From a virus, in IMG/VR virus record IMGVR_UViG_3300025168_017676, positions 1-36,828 of that record: 36,828 nt of DNA; one strand, 5' to 3'. The first letter of the stretch is position 1. Each line of letters starts with the position of its first letter. A program made the position numbers and the translations under genes. The notes under the pieces are model-generated. The model was not told where the DNA came from. It did not search any database and worked only from the letters and a program-made list of their open reading frames with translations. This document shows, one piece after another, positions 7,982 through 14,606 of the stretch.

Positions 7982-8530
7982 TCAATAAAAGTCCCAGAGA
8001 TTTTTCTTCTTCTTTTTTCTGGGTGGTTTGTTTTCGGGTTTATATTTATAATCAAACTTAGTATAGCTGTCTTTTGCCGTAAAGTCAATATATTTTTTAT
8101 CTAAATTTTGTTTGTTTTTACCAAGAAAGAAAAGTATATCATCTCTAGGCTCTCCAAAATCAACGTGTAGCCAAAAGTCTATATTTGGATATTCTTTAAA
8201 TATTTTTTTAAGAATTTTTGATTGCTTACTAATGCAGAACTTATCCCTAAGGCATTTTTTGTTTACTAATTTTTTAAGAATCTTAAACATATTGCTTGAG
8301 AATTCAAAACAGTTTATAAACTTATCAACGGTCTCTGGTGATAGAGCTATACCATCTTCAGTCTTTTTGTAATCCTTGGCCCATTTGCCTTTTTTAAAAT
8401 TGTAATACCAATTACTAACTGTATTAGGTTTATAACCCCCATGCTCAGCGCATTCTTTTAAAGAAAAAGATTTGTTCTGCTCTGATATTTTAATTACATT
8501 AAGTAATAAAGTGTTTGAAATTTTTTGCAC
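7982..8530 (-). CDS. HTH-containing basic protein, function unknown
   Basis: About 182 residues if translation begins at the GTG at 8530. An in-frame ATG at 8548 lies within the promoter region and would be upstream of the predicted transcription start. The first 50 residues look like a helix-turn-helix (FSLKECAEHGGYKPNTVSNW, then YYNFKKGKW), so DNA binding is likely. The rest is Lys-rich with no recognised domain, and it ends in a basic PPRKKKKKN segment. It is the first gene before the recombinase and endonuclease, and may regulate this operon or be a recombination accessory factor. The HTH is visible; the role is inference. Confidence 0.65.
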   Translation of the reverse strand: MQKISNTLLLNVIKISEQNKSFSLKECAEHGGYKPNTVSNWYYNFKKGKWAKDYKKTEDGIALSPETVDKFINCFEFSSNMFKILKKLVNKKCLRDKFCISKQSKILKKIFKEYPNIDFWLHVDFGEPRDDILFFLGKNKQNLDKKYIDFTAKDSYTKFDYKYKPENKPPRKKKKKNLWDFY

Positions 8531-8536
8531 TAAAAA

Positions 8537-8565
8537 AAAATACCACATATATTAAATAAAGTCAA
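8537..8565 (-). promoter_or_regulatory. Sigma-70-like promoter for the HTH-recombinase operon
   Basis: On the minus strand TTGACT (8565-8560), 17 nt, then TATTTT (8542-8537). The start of transcription would fall at about 8530, exactly on the in-frame GTG, which supports the GTG start. Confidence 0.6.
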
Positions 8566-8575
8566 GGCTTTTGTT

Positions 8576-8581
8576 TATAAT
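8576..8581 (+). promoter_or_regulatory. Possible -10 box for the plus-strand kinase fusion gene
   Basis: A perfect TATAAT lies 19 nt before the ATG at 8601 in the short divergent region. No good -35 box is present at 16-18 nt, so it would need an activator or a different contact. It is the only candidate in this 52-nt gap. Confidence 0.4.
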
Positions 8582-8600
8582 GATGTGTAATAATTAACTA

Positions 8601-9404
8601 ATGAAACGAAAAATTCTTATTATGGGTCTCCCCGGTTCAGGGAAGACAACGCTAGCTGAAAAGTTAGTATCTAAATTAAACGCAGCTTGGTTCAATGCAG
8701 ATGCAGTAAGGCAAGATATTTATTCAGAGTTGGGATTTTCTCCCGAGGATAGGCTTGCTCACGCAACCAGAATGGGTAAGCTATGCGACTGGGCTAAGAT
8801 GGGCGGCTCATATGTAATAGCAGACTTTGTGTGCCCTACGAAAGAAACTAGAGAAGCTTTTGGCGCCGACTTTACAATATGGGTAGATAGGATTGAAGAA
8901 GGAAGATACGAAGATACTAATAAAATGTTTCAGAAACCAGAAAGTTGCGATATCAAACTTAAAGAAGGTACTCCTGATGAATGGTGCGCTGAAGTTATTA
9001 AGCAGCTAAACGAAACAGAAGCTTGGGATAACCAAGCGCCAACCGCACTTCTGATTGGTAGGTATCAGCCTTTCCATATTGGTCATAAAAGCCTTGTGGC
9101 AGAAGCTGTAAGAAGAACTGGCCAATGCTGCATTGCATTAAGAGACGTAGGAGGGATAGACGAAAAAAACCCATATGATTTTGAGCAAGTCAAAAAAGAA
9201 ATCGAATCCGCTTGCATAGAATTTGGAAACAAAATAAAAATAATAGAATTACCTAATATTATGGATATATTTTATGGTCGTGGAGTAGGTTATAATATTG
9301 AAATGTTAGAGCTTAGTAAAGAACTGCAAGAAGTTTCCGCCACAAAAATTAGAGCAGGAGAAATTGGTCAAGACGGGAAAGCCCTAGGTAAAAGGCCAGA
9401 GTGA
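8601..9404 (+). CDS. APS-kinase-like domain fused to a HxGH nucleotidyltransferase
   Basis: A 267-residue two-domain protein. Residues 1-140 match adenylylsulfate kinase (CysC): P-loop GLPGSGKTT at 9-17, FNADAVR at 31-37, ELGFSPEDR at 43-51, ADFVCPTKETR and DTNKMFQKP. This enzyme phosphorylates APS to the sulfate donor PAPS. Residues 147-255 match the NadM/cytidylyltransferase group: IGRYQPFHIGHKSL with HxGH at 159-162 and SATKIRAG at 246-253. A similar fusion occurs in other marine phages. It is one of only two plus-strand proteins here, divergent from the recombinase operon and ending at a strong hairpin. The four sulfotransferases in this window make PAPS supply a plausible job. The C-terminal substrate is unknown: NMN, or sulfate in a PAPS-synthase-like pairing. 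Confidence 0.82.
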   Translation: MKRKILIMGLPGSGKTTLAEKLVSKLNAAWFNADAVRQDIYSELGFSPEDRLAHATRMGKLCDWAKMGGSYVIADFVCPTKETREAFGADFTIWVDRIEEGRYEDTNKMFQKPESCDIKLKEGTPDEWCAEVIKQLNETEAWDNQAPTALLIGRYQPFHIGHKSLVAEAVRRTGQCCIALRDVGGIDEKNPYDFEQVKKEIESACIEFGNKIKIIELPNIMDIFYGRGVGYNIEMLELSKELQEVSATKIRAGEIGQDGKALGKRPE

Positions 9405-9435
9405 TTTATACCGTTAGCAAAAGCTAACTCCCCAA

Positions 9436-9465
9436 AAGAAAAAGCCCCCTAGCAATAGGGGGCTT
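9436..9465 (-). terminator. Rho-independent terminator after the tmRNA
   Basis: Perfect inverted repeat GCCCCCTA (9444-9451) and TAGGGGGC (9456-9463) around a 4-nt loop, extended by two A-T pairs. On the minus strand it is followed by TTTTTCTTTT, so it ends the tmRNA transcript. On the plus strand it lies 40 nt after the kinase-fusion stop and may also slow that transcript, though only a weak T stretch follows. Confidence 0.88.
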
Positions 9466-9474
9466 AATTGTAAA

Positions 9475-9835
9475 TGGTGGACGTGGCGGGAATCGAACCC
9501 GCGTCTTTAAACCTTCAAGCATGCACTTCTACAAGTTTAGTTAGTTTCTTTTTGAGTTGTTGATACTAACATCGAACTCCCTATTACAATTATTTGCAGT
9601 TTATTAATAGGTAAACCTTTTCTGTCTTGCAGATAGATTACCCCTTATCCTTTTTATCTGCGTCAAAAGGTAAGAGGTAGCAGAGTTAAGCTGCTAGAGC
9701 AAGCTCAGGCTTTTGAAAGCCGAAAGCTTTGATACGTGACTTGTTGCCATGTAACGAGTTGCGCCTTTTTGAGGAGCCAGACGCGCTCCTACTTGCGATG
9801 CATCAATTCAATTTAAATCAAATCCAAACACGCCC
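9475..9835 (-). ncRNA. ssrA: Transfer-messenger RNA (tmRNA), one-piece, phage-encoded
   Basis: A 361-nt tmRNA. The 3' end (minus strand) has the T-arm GCGGGTTCGATTCCCGC and a genome-encoded CCA at 9477-9475. The 5' end GGGCGTG (from 9835) pairs with CACGTCC near the 3' end, and GGATTTGA follows, as in tmRNAs. A pseudoknot-like AGGAGC/GCTCCT stem with a GCGC loop partner follows. The tag frame ends KPELALAA then TAA (9688-9686), and that stop lies in the loop of a TAGCAG/CTGCTA hairpin, as in bacterial tmRNAs. The tag could start at GGC (9748), giving 20 residues; the resume codon is not certain. It rescues stalled ribosomes by adding a degradation tag, with SmpB from the host. It is flanked by its own promoter and terminator. 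Confidence 0.95.
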
Positions 9836-9858
9836 ATAAAATTTTAAAGAACTAAATT

Positions 9859-9887
9859 ATAGTACACCGTTTATTTATCTTTGTCAA
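9859..9887 (-). promoter_or_regulatory. Sigma-70-like promoter for the tmRNA
   Basis: On the minus strand TTGACA (9887-9882), 17 nt, then TACTAT (9864-9859). The -35 box lies inside the last codons of the lipoprotein gene. The predicted start leaves about 15-20 nt of 5' leader before the mature end at 9835, for RNase P to remove. The -10 area also reads GTGTACTATAAT, similar to the GTGTATATA elements elsewhere. Confidence 0.75.
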
Positions 9888-10143
9888 GCTTAGAACAAAT
9901 TTTATTCCAAATCTTATGAATATACTTATGCCTAGTAGAAAAAAAACAACCTAGTATAATTAATAACGTTATAAATATAAAAGGTTTCCACGCAGGAGAT
10001 TCATCGGAGATATGTAACGGAGATTCTTTTTCTTCAATTTGTTGCGCCACTTCAGCTGGTGGAACGATGAGCCTCTTTGCTTGATGCGTCTTAGAAGGCG
10101 AGCAAGCAAAAAATAAAAAACTTATTAAAAATAATTTATTCAT
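9871..10143 (-). CDS. Small lipoprotein with C-terminal membrane segment, candidate unimolecular spanin
   Basis: A 90-residue protein with a short signal sequence ([14 protein letters not shown]) ending in a lipobox-like FFAC with Cys14 as the likely lipidated residue, a polar periplasmic stretch of about 37 residues, a membrane segment (about 53-69, [15 protein letters not shown]) and a short basic tail. A lipid anchor at the N-terminus plus a C-terminal membrane helix is the layout of unimolecular spanins, which join the inner and outer membranes in lysis of Gram-negative hosts. The linker is shorter than in T1 gp11 and the lipobox has Phe at -3, so this is tentative. It overlaps the upstream membrane-protein gene by ATGA. 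No endolysin is visible nearby. Confidence 0.6.
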   Translation of the reverse strand: MNKLFLISFLFFACSPSKTHQAKRLIVPPAEVAQQIEEKESPLHISDESPAWKPFIFITLLIILGCFFSTRHKYIHKIWNKICSKLDKDK

Positions 10144-11501
10144 TCGGATTTAAGCCTTAATACGTTAGTTTCTGTTATGTCGTTATTAGGCTTGGGCTCT
10201 GGTTCGGGTTCTGGCTCTGGTTCGGGTTCTGGCTCTGGTTCGGGTTCTGGCTCTGGCTCAGGCTCAGGTTCGGGCTCGGGCTCAGGTTCGGGCTCAGGTT
10301 CGGGCTCGGGCTCAGGTTCAGGCTCTGGCTTAGGTTCTGGCTCTGGCTCAGGCTCGGGCTCAGGTTCAGGCTCGGGTTCGGGCTCTGGTTTGGGCTTTGG
10401 GGGAAGAAACTTAGGTTTAACGCGATCTATTATATTTTCATATGGTTCTTGGCGCTTCATTTTGAAGCTAGAGTTTGCCGCAAGCAGCATAACAACAGCA
10501 AGAGGATCGAACACAAACACTAATATAAGAATAACGATCCTGACAGCTTGTGAAAGATCAACGCTCTCAGATCCAAAATCTTCAAAAAGTTCAGCAACAT
10601 ACTTAACTGGACCGACTTCAGCCTCAAGATCCAACTGGGTATTCTTGTACTTGAACTTTTCAGCTTCCATAGCATCAATTCTTTCATAAGCTGATTTAAT
10701 ATTAACATTAAACTTCTCTTTCTTTAATGAAGTATCTTCGTCCGAGGTATCGTCCTGTCTATTGTTGATGCGGTCTCTTACTTGATCGACTTGACTTTGG
10801 GTTGAGTCACGCATTTTAGTAATTCGTGATTCAACCGCATTCATCTTTGTCTTTATATCTTGCCTTTCAAGTTTTTGTTGAGACTTTAATTCTTCAACCT
10901 TTTTCTTTTTGCTACTGAATAAACCTCCAGAACTACTGTTAAGCAACACAACTTCTTCATCAAGGGTCTTGAGCCTTGAATTAAGTCGGGCTATCTCTTC
11001 ATTATCTAATTTAATACTCTTATCTAAAGATGAATACAGTTCATCTATTTTCTTTTGTTCTAGCTCTATATTATAAACATCTTTTTCAGTAGAGTCTTCT
11101 TTCTCTATAGATAATTGATTGATGTATTCGTTCTGTCTAGATATATAATCGTTCTCTCTAATGATTTTATTATCTAGTTGAGCCATTAGGATGGCAGTTT
11201 CTTCAGCATTCTTCTGGTGTTCGATGTGAGACTTACTTAGGAAGCCAAAAATACCCATACTAGTGATGAATATAAGAACTACCACAGCAGAAGTTAGATA
11301 TATCTTTAAACTCCTAGAAGCTACCCTCCAATTATGATGTAGCCAGCTAGCGGAAACAAGTTTGCCTATCTCTAAAACGCTACCCATGATCACAATAGAC
11401 CAAAAAGCGGCAGGAAACATCGTTGTTAAGCCGATAATACTAAAATACGCAGAGACACATGATATACTAAGCGCAGAAAGTAGGATCAAATAGGACATCA
11501 T
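10140..11501 (-). CDS. Coiled-coil membrane protein with Glu-Pro repeat tail
   Basis: A 453-residue protein. Three hydrophobic helices lie near residues 3-25, 31-50 and 68-92, then a Lys/Glu-rich coiled coil (about 95-305), a fourth helix (about 320-346, [20 protein letters not shown]) and a tail of about 65 residues of Glu-Pro with a few Lys-Pro. Basic loops between helices 2 and 3 ([12 protein letters not shown]) and after helix 4 (KMKRQ) suggest that the coiled coil is periplasmic and the tail cytoplasmic. I recognise the first 100 residues as a family common in marine phages, of unknown function. It overlaps the 50-residue gene upstream and the lipoprotein downstream by 4 nt or less. Roles in lysis control, superinfection exclusion or envelope anchoring are guesses. 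Confidence 0.8.
   Translation of the reverse strand: MMSYLILLSALSISCVSAYFSIIGLTTMFPAAFWSIVIMGSVLEIGKLVSASWLHHNWRVASRSLKIYLTSAVVVLIFITSMGIFGFLSKSHIEHQKNAEETAILMAQLDNKIIRENDYISRQNEYINQLSIEKEDSTEKDVYNIELEQKKIDELYSSLDKSIKLDNEEIARLNSRLKTLDEEVVLLNSSSGGLFSSKKKKVEELKSQQKLERQDIKTKMNAVESRITKMRDSTQSQVDQVRDRINNRQDDTSDEDTSLKKEKFNVNIKSAYERIDAMEAEKFKYKNTQLDLEAEVGPVKYVAELFEDFGSESVDLSQAVRIVILILVFVFDPLAVVMLLAANSSFKMKRQEPYENIIDRVKPKFLPPKPKPEPEPEPEPEPEPEPEPEPKPEPEPEPEPEPEPEPEPEPEPEPEPEPEPEPEPEPEPEPEPEPEPKPNNDITETNVLRLKSE
10191..10399. repeat. Glu-Pro-coding hexanucleotide/18-bp tandem repeat
   Basis: About 200 nt of GG(C/T)TC(T/A/G) hexamers on the plus strand that encode Glu-Pro in the minus-strand membrane protein. 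The left part contains an 18-bp unit (GGTTCGGGTTCTGGCTCT) repeated three times nearly exactly. The right part uses a different mix of hexamers, so the array grew by duplication of longer units. The plus-strand reading of Gly-Ser is a shadow. Confidence 0.92.
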
Positions 11502-11650
11502 TGTTTCTTTTTCTTTTTATCGTATTGTGAATAACATACTCCAGCACGCTGTTTTGCGTCTGGGAATTCCTTGCGTACCTTAGGGTCGCCCATGCAGCGA
11601 GAAATAAACTTTCCCCGCTTCTCGTCTTTCGATTTTTCTGGTAATGGCAT
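11498..11650 (-). CDS. Small basic phage protein (50 aa) with KFISRCM...VCYSQY motif
   Basis: Starts [15 protein letters not shown], continues [14 protein letters not shown], and ends with [15 protein letters not shown] then TGA. I recognise this pattern (K-F-I/V-S-R-C-M, P-D-x-K-Q-R, A-V-C-Y-S) from small proteins, or small domains of larger proteins, in many tailed phages, often near structural or packaging genes. The function is unknown. The two cysteines are conserved in that pattern. Its stop overlaps the ATG of the coiled-coil membrane protein (ATGA-type). A GTGTATATA element lies 5 nt before its ATG. A longer frame across the same DNA is a shadow, because its GTG start lies within that element. 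Confidence 0.82.
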   Translation of the reverse strand: MPLPEKSKDEKRGKFISRCMGDPKVRKEFPDAKQRAGVCYSQYDKKKKKQ

Positions 11651-11655
11651 AGAAA

Positions 11656-11664
11656 TATATACAC
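11656..11664 (-). promoter_or_regulatory. GTGTATATA promoter-like element
   Basis: Minus-strand GTGTATATA, then TTTCT, then the ATG at 11650. Same sequence and spacing as at 6462 and 25164. It would drive the operon of the 50-residue protein, the Glu-Pro membrane protein and the lipoprotein. Confidence 0.62.
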
Positions 11665-11671
11665 TTTGATC

Positions 11672-11700
11672 TTGACAATGCCTTAAAAAACTGCCATATT
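11672..11700 (+). promoter_or_regulatory. Sigma-70-like promoter for the secreted-protein gene
   Basis: TTGACA (11672-11677), 17 nt, then CATATT (11695-11700). The predicted start falls at 11707, the A of the second in-frame ATG, so this also looks leaderless. An overlapping -10 choice (TATTAT, 19-nt spacer) is possible. Confidence 0.55.
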
Positions 11701-11706
11701 ATGGTT

Positions 11707-12828
11707 ATGAAACTTATAAAATATCTAATCTTTCTCCCCGTTTTCGCCCTTGCCGATACCCTTTCTCCACAAGAGATAGATAAATTGGTTGAGCATGCTT
11801 TTTATTCGGATAATGGATATAATTCTAAGAACTTTTCAAGATGGAATAAGCCAATTCATTTGTTTGTTAACCCCTTTTGGAATGGGACAAGTGGTGATCG
11901 CACGGAGCCAACGAGAAGAGAGTTGGACGAAATTAAAAAAGTTACTGACGACATCACTCAATTAACAGGAATTCAATATATTATTCATGAAGAACCACTT
12001 ACTCTTGAGGAAGCAAGATCTTATGTTATGAATAATCCAAAAGTAGGGTCTGTTAAATTGTACTTTGTTCCTCACAATAGATATATGACTAGTGGAATGA
12101 AAGCAGAGGGAACGTTCGCAAGAAATTCTGCAAGAATTAGAATCAATACCCAATATAGAAAATCAAATGGACAAGATCTAGAATTTGTTATTCATAATAT
12201 TAGGGAAGAATTGACAAACGCAATAGGGTTGCCCGGAGATACTTATAACAGAGTCGATAAATTTTCAGCATTAGAAGGTGTGTCTGAGCATTTTGGGCAT
12301 GAGTTCAGCTTGATGGACAGAAGAAACATTTATGCTTACTATGCGATGGACAAGGGTAGTGGACACGAATATCCACCAAGTTATACCGAGGCAGAATTTC
12401 GCGAAAGAATTGCGAAGGTCGAGATCAATGACGAAATCGTAAACGGTGGAAGGTTCGAAGGAATGGTCGATCCAGAATTTACATCTCAAGAGCAATTTTA
12501 CATCGATAACCCACATTACTTGAGTATTGAGGAAAGAGAAAAGAGTGATTTGCCATTACCTAAAGGTAACCTACTAGCCGAAACAAAAGAAGAAAAAGAT
12601 CCTGAGCCCACACTCGAACCAGAAGAAGAAACAAAGGAAGAGGTTCAAGAGAAGGCCGAGCAAGCTGCTTTAGATGCTGATTGGCTTTACTTTAAGCATT
12701 ACCCTTGGGTTTACTCAAGCAAGACAGGTTCTTGGTACTATCTCGTACCCAGAAACGAAGGAATGATCGTCTGGAGTCAACTATCCAACCAATGGCAAAT
12801 GATGTCAGATGCCTTTGGAATGAATTAA
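11707..12828 (+). CDS. Secreted protein with DUF2927-like region and Trp-rich C-terminus
   Basis: About 373 residues from the ATG at 11707; an ATG at 11701 adds two residues. A signal peptide (MKLIKYLIFLPVFALA) precedes the mature start. Residues about 45-230 resemble DUF2927-type secreted proteins, with IHNIREELTNAIGLPGDTYN near 175 as the key block; the HNIREE resembles but does not match a zinc-protease HExxH. A Glu-rich linker (about 285-325) leads to a Trp/Tyr-rich end (PWVYSSKTGSWYYL), a pattern seen in surface proteins of some marine bacteria. It could modify the host envelope or be a morphogenesis or cell-surface factor. It converges with the tail fibre gene, with a 24-nt overlap at the 3' ends. 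The signal peptide and blocks are visible; function is unknown. Confidence 0.72.
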   Translation: MKLIKYLIFLPVFALADTLSPQEIDKLVEHAFYSDNGYNSKNFSRWNKPIHLFVNPFWNGTSGDRTEPTRRELDEIKKVTDDITQLTGIQYIIHEEPLTLEEARSYVMNNPKVGSVKLYFVPHNRYMTSGMKAEGTFARNSARIRINTQYRKSNGQDLEFVIHNIREELTNAIGLPGDTYNRVDKFSALEGVSEHFGHEFSLMDRRNIYAYYAMDKGSGHEYPPSYTEAEFRERIAKVEINDEIVNGGRFEGMVDPEFTSQEQFYIDNPHYLSIEEREKSDLPLPKGNLLAETKEEKDPEPTLEPEEETKEEVQEKAEQAALDADWLYFKHYPWVYSSKTGSWYYLVPRNEGMIVWSQLSNQWQMMSDAFGMN

Positions 12829-14193
12829 AGTCTTAAGCTCGTCGATTTGTTTTTGCTGTTCCTTAATACATTCAATCAAAAGAGGAACCATCTTCTCATA
12901 ACGAACAGCTAACATATCATCTTCCCTGACCTTAACGGCCTCAGGAAGGACTTTCTGCACGTCTTGAGCTATAACCCCTATGTCATGACCCTTAAGGTGA
13001 TCGTAGGCGTTTTCAGACCAATCAAATTCAACGCCATTTAATTGATTAATTTTTTCAATTGGATCGGAAATGTTAGTAATGTTTTCTTTAAGGCGCTTGT
13101 CAGAAGAAGCGTAAGCAACGACATCTCCGTTCTGAGAAGTGATTGTTCCAAGAGCAGTAAGCGCATTAGTGGTTTTATTAAAAACTAAACCTGCAGTGCC
13201 ACCAAAAGCGCCACCATCATTAAATTGAACATTAGTGTCATTGCCACCGGGCTCAGCAGTTTGTGGCTGCTCGCTTTCCCAATAATTATTCGTGCTATTA
13301 TACGTAAGAATATCACCATCATTAAATACATCACCAGTATTATAGGGTATACCAACAACAGTACCAGTAAAATACTCACAACTTTTAGTAGCGGCGCAAT
13401 CTAGCTTTTCAAAACCGTTTCCTAAATCAATATAACCAGTTTCAGTGTAAGTTTCTCCAGCAACATGAAGTAAGCCGCTAGGATTAGTTATCCCTATTCC
13501 AACTTCACCAGCAGAGTCAATTCTCATTGATGGCTGACTTAGCGCTTTAGTAGCTATAACTACGTCGCCACCATTGTTATTGCTATTATTGGTAATCCTT
13601 AATTCGTCATACGGATTTACCCAAAGTGTAGCGCGACTTTGACCGTTAGTATCTTCCCAGTGAATCCTGCCGTCATTTTTAAAATAAATATAACCAGTGT
13701 TTTCAAGGTAAATATCGCCAGTAGCATATAAGCTTTTAATCTTAAGATCTTCATAGCTCGTAATTGCTACATTGCCAAGTGTGGAGCCGTCGTCAGTAGT
13801 TGAAACCAAAGCAAACTGATTAGTGCTTTCGTCCCATATATTTGCGACATTTATCGTGCCGTTTCCACGGTCGCCCACCCAGCCAATATCATAAGTATTT
13901 GGATTAGAAACACCACTATTTAAAGTAATTAATGGGTCACCAACATATAAATCTCGCGCATGTTCAATATATTGAACGCCAGTAACAGTAAGGTCCTTAA
14001 TGATAACATGATCAACAAAGCTCTTTTCTCCAGAAATTATTTGACCTCCAAACGTCCTTACTACTGTACTATCTACTGCGACAGTAGCATCAATCCTACC
14101 GTCAAATTCAAAAGGGATAATCCCACCGCCGTCTTCTAAAGTGCTTAGCGTGCCAGCTCCGGGCTTAACGGGGTATATACTACACTGGCTCAT
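12805..14193 (-). CDS. Tail fibre/spike with C-terminal S74 intramolecular chaperone
   Basis: A 462-residue fibre protein. The N-terminal half has repeated beta-type segments (VVRTFGGQIISGEKSF, VQYIEHARDLYVGDP, SMRIDSAGEVGIG), a pattern shared by phage tail fibres. The C-terminal 99 residues form a peptidase S74 chaperone: SDKRLKENI with the catalytic pair Ser364 and Lys369, then GVEFDWSENAYDHL and DIGVIAQDVQKVLPEAV, ending in a coiled-coil helix. This domain trimerises and folds the fibre and then cleaves itself off. The stop overlaps the secreted-protein gene on the other strand. It follows the partner gene at 14196 by 2 nt. It is likely a receptor-binding or baseplate-linked fibre and a possible target of the glycosylation island, though nothing shows this directly. 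Confidence 0.9.
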   Translation of the reverse strand: MSQCSIYPVKPGAGTLSTLEDGGGIIPFEFDGRIDATVAVDSTVVRTFGGQIISGEKSFVDHVIIKDLTVTGVQYIEHARDLYVGDPLITLNSGVSNPNTYDIGWVGDRGNGTINVANIWDESTNQFALVSTTDDGSTLGNVAITSYEDLKIKSLYATGDIYLENTGYIYFKNDGRIHWEDTNGQSRATLWVNPYDELRITNNSNNNGGDVVIATKALSQPSMRIDSAGEVGIGITNPSGLLHVAGETYTETGYIDLGNGFEKLDCAATKSCEYFTGTVVGIPYNTGDVFNDGDILTYNSTNNYWESEQPQTAEPGGNDTNVQFNDGGAFGGTAGLVFNKTTNALTALGTITSQNGDVVAYASSDKRLKENITNISDPIEKINQLNGVEFDWSENAYDHLKGHDIGVIAQDVQKVLPEAVKVREDDMLAVRYEKMVPLLIECIKEQQKQIDELKTLIHSKGI

Positions 14194-14195
14194 TT

Positions 14196-14546
14196 TTAGT
14201 AAAGGTGACGCTCGTTAATCAAATATTCACCAGCAGCTCCAGTAATAACAGGCCTTGCATAAGCAAAAGCCCAGCTGTCTGAGTAAGCTATATGGCCATC
14301 AGAGCCGCTCAAAGGTAGGCAAGATATACTAGTATAATTTACTCCATCGTTTGATATTTCTACTTTAAAGGTTGCGTCCCAGTCTGGACCATCCCCTATT
14401 GGTAAAACTTGATAAGTGTGAATTGTATAATCATCTACCTGAGTAGCGTCCCCAGTAAGATTCAGGTTTCCACTGGTTTGTATAGTTTCGGTTCCAAAGT
14501 TTACCCTATCGGCTTTGCCGCGAAGTCTTCTATAAGTTGGTTTCAT
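14196..14546 (-). CDS. Small fibre-associated structural protein
   Basis: A 116-residue beta-rich protein. It starts with a basic stretch (MKPTYRRLRGKADRVNFG), then TETIQTSGNLNLTGDATQVDDY, FKVEISNDGVNYTSI and a C-terminal AGEYLINERHLY. The segment ISNDGVNYTSI resembles beta-sandwich domains found in phage fibre and baseplate proteins. No membrane or signal segment is present. It lies 2 nt before the fibre gene and is probably expressed with it, as a fibre adaptor or accessory. A GTGTATATT element and a perfect inverted repeat spanning the start codon lie just upstream. The family is not certain. Confidence 0.65.
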   Translation of the reverse strand: MKPTYRRLRGKADRVNFGTETIQTSGNLNLTGDATQVDDYTIHTYQVLPIGDGPDWDATFKVEISNDGVNYTSISCLPLSGSDGHIAYSDSWAFAYARPVITGAAGEYLINERHLY

Positions 14547-14572
14547 TCTAATGAGTGTGTTATCATTAGAAT
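14545..14572. promoter_or_regulatory. Perfect 10-bp inverted repeat over the fibre-operon start codon
   Basis: ATTCTAATGA (14545-14554) and TCATTAGAAT (14563-14572) around an 8-nt loop. It covers the first base of the minus-strand start codon and joins the GTGTATATT element. It could be an operator or an RNA hairpin that hides the start codon. AT-rich and without a following T run, so not a terminator. Confidence 0.6.
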
Positions 14573-14578
14573 ATACAC
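14570..14578 (-). promoter_or_regulatory. GTGTATATT promoter-like element
   Basis: Minus-strand GTGTATATT, 23 nt upstream of the ATG at 14546. It is the only member of this set with a long gap to the start codon, and that gap holds the inverted repeat. Confidence 0.5.
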
Positions 14579-14606
14579 TTGTTTTTGGATCCTTGGATTT
14601 TTTTTA

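Noticed and set aside
10177-10689. Plus-strand frame rich in Gly-Ser
   Set aside because: It is the reverse reading of the Glu-Pro array. The minus-strand frame extends through membrane helices and a coiled coil and fits its neighbours.
11467-11664. 65-codon minus-strand frame before the Glu-Pro membrane protein
   Set aside because: Its GTG start is part of a GTGTATATA element. The 50-residue frame at 11498-11650 has a conserved phage pattern and fits the spacing.
14173-14184. GTGTAGTATATA-like string inside the tail fibre gene start
   Set aside because: It lies within the coding region with no start codon after it at the usual distance, so I do not count it in the promoter set.
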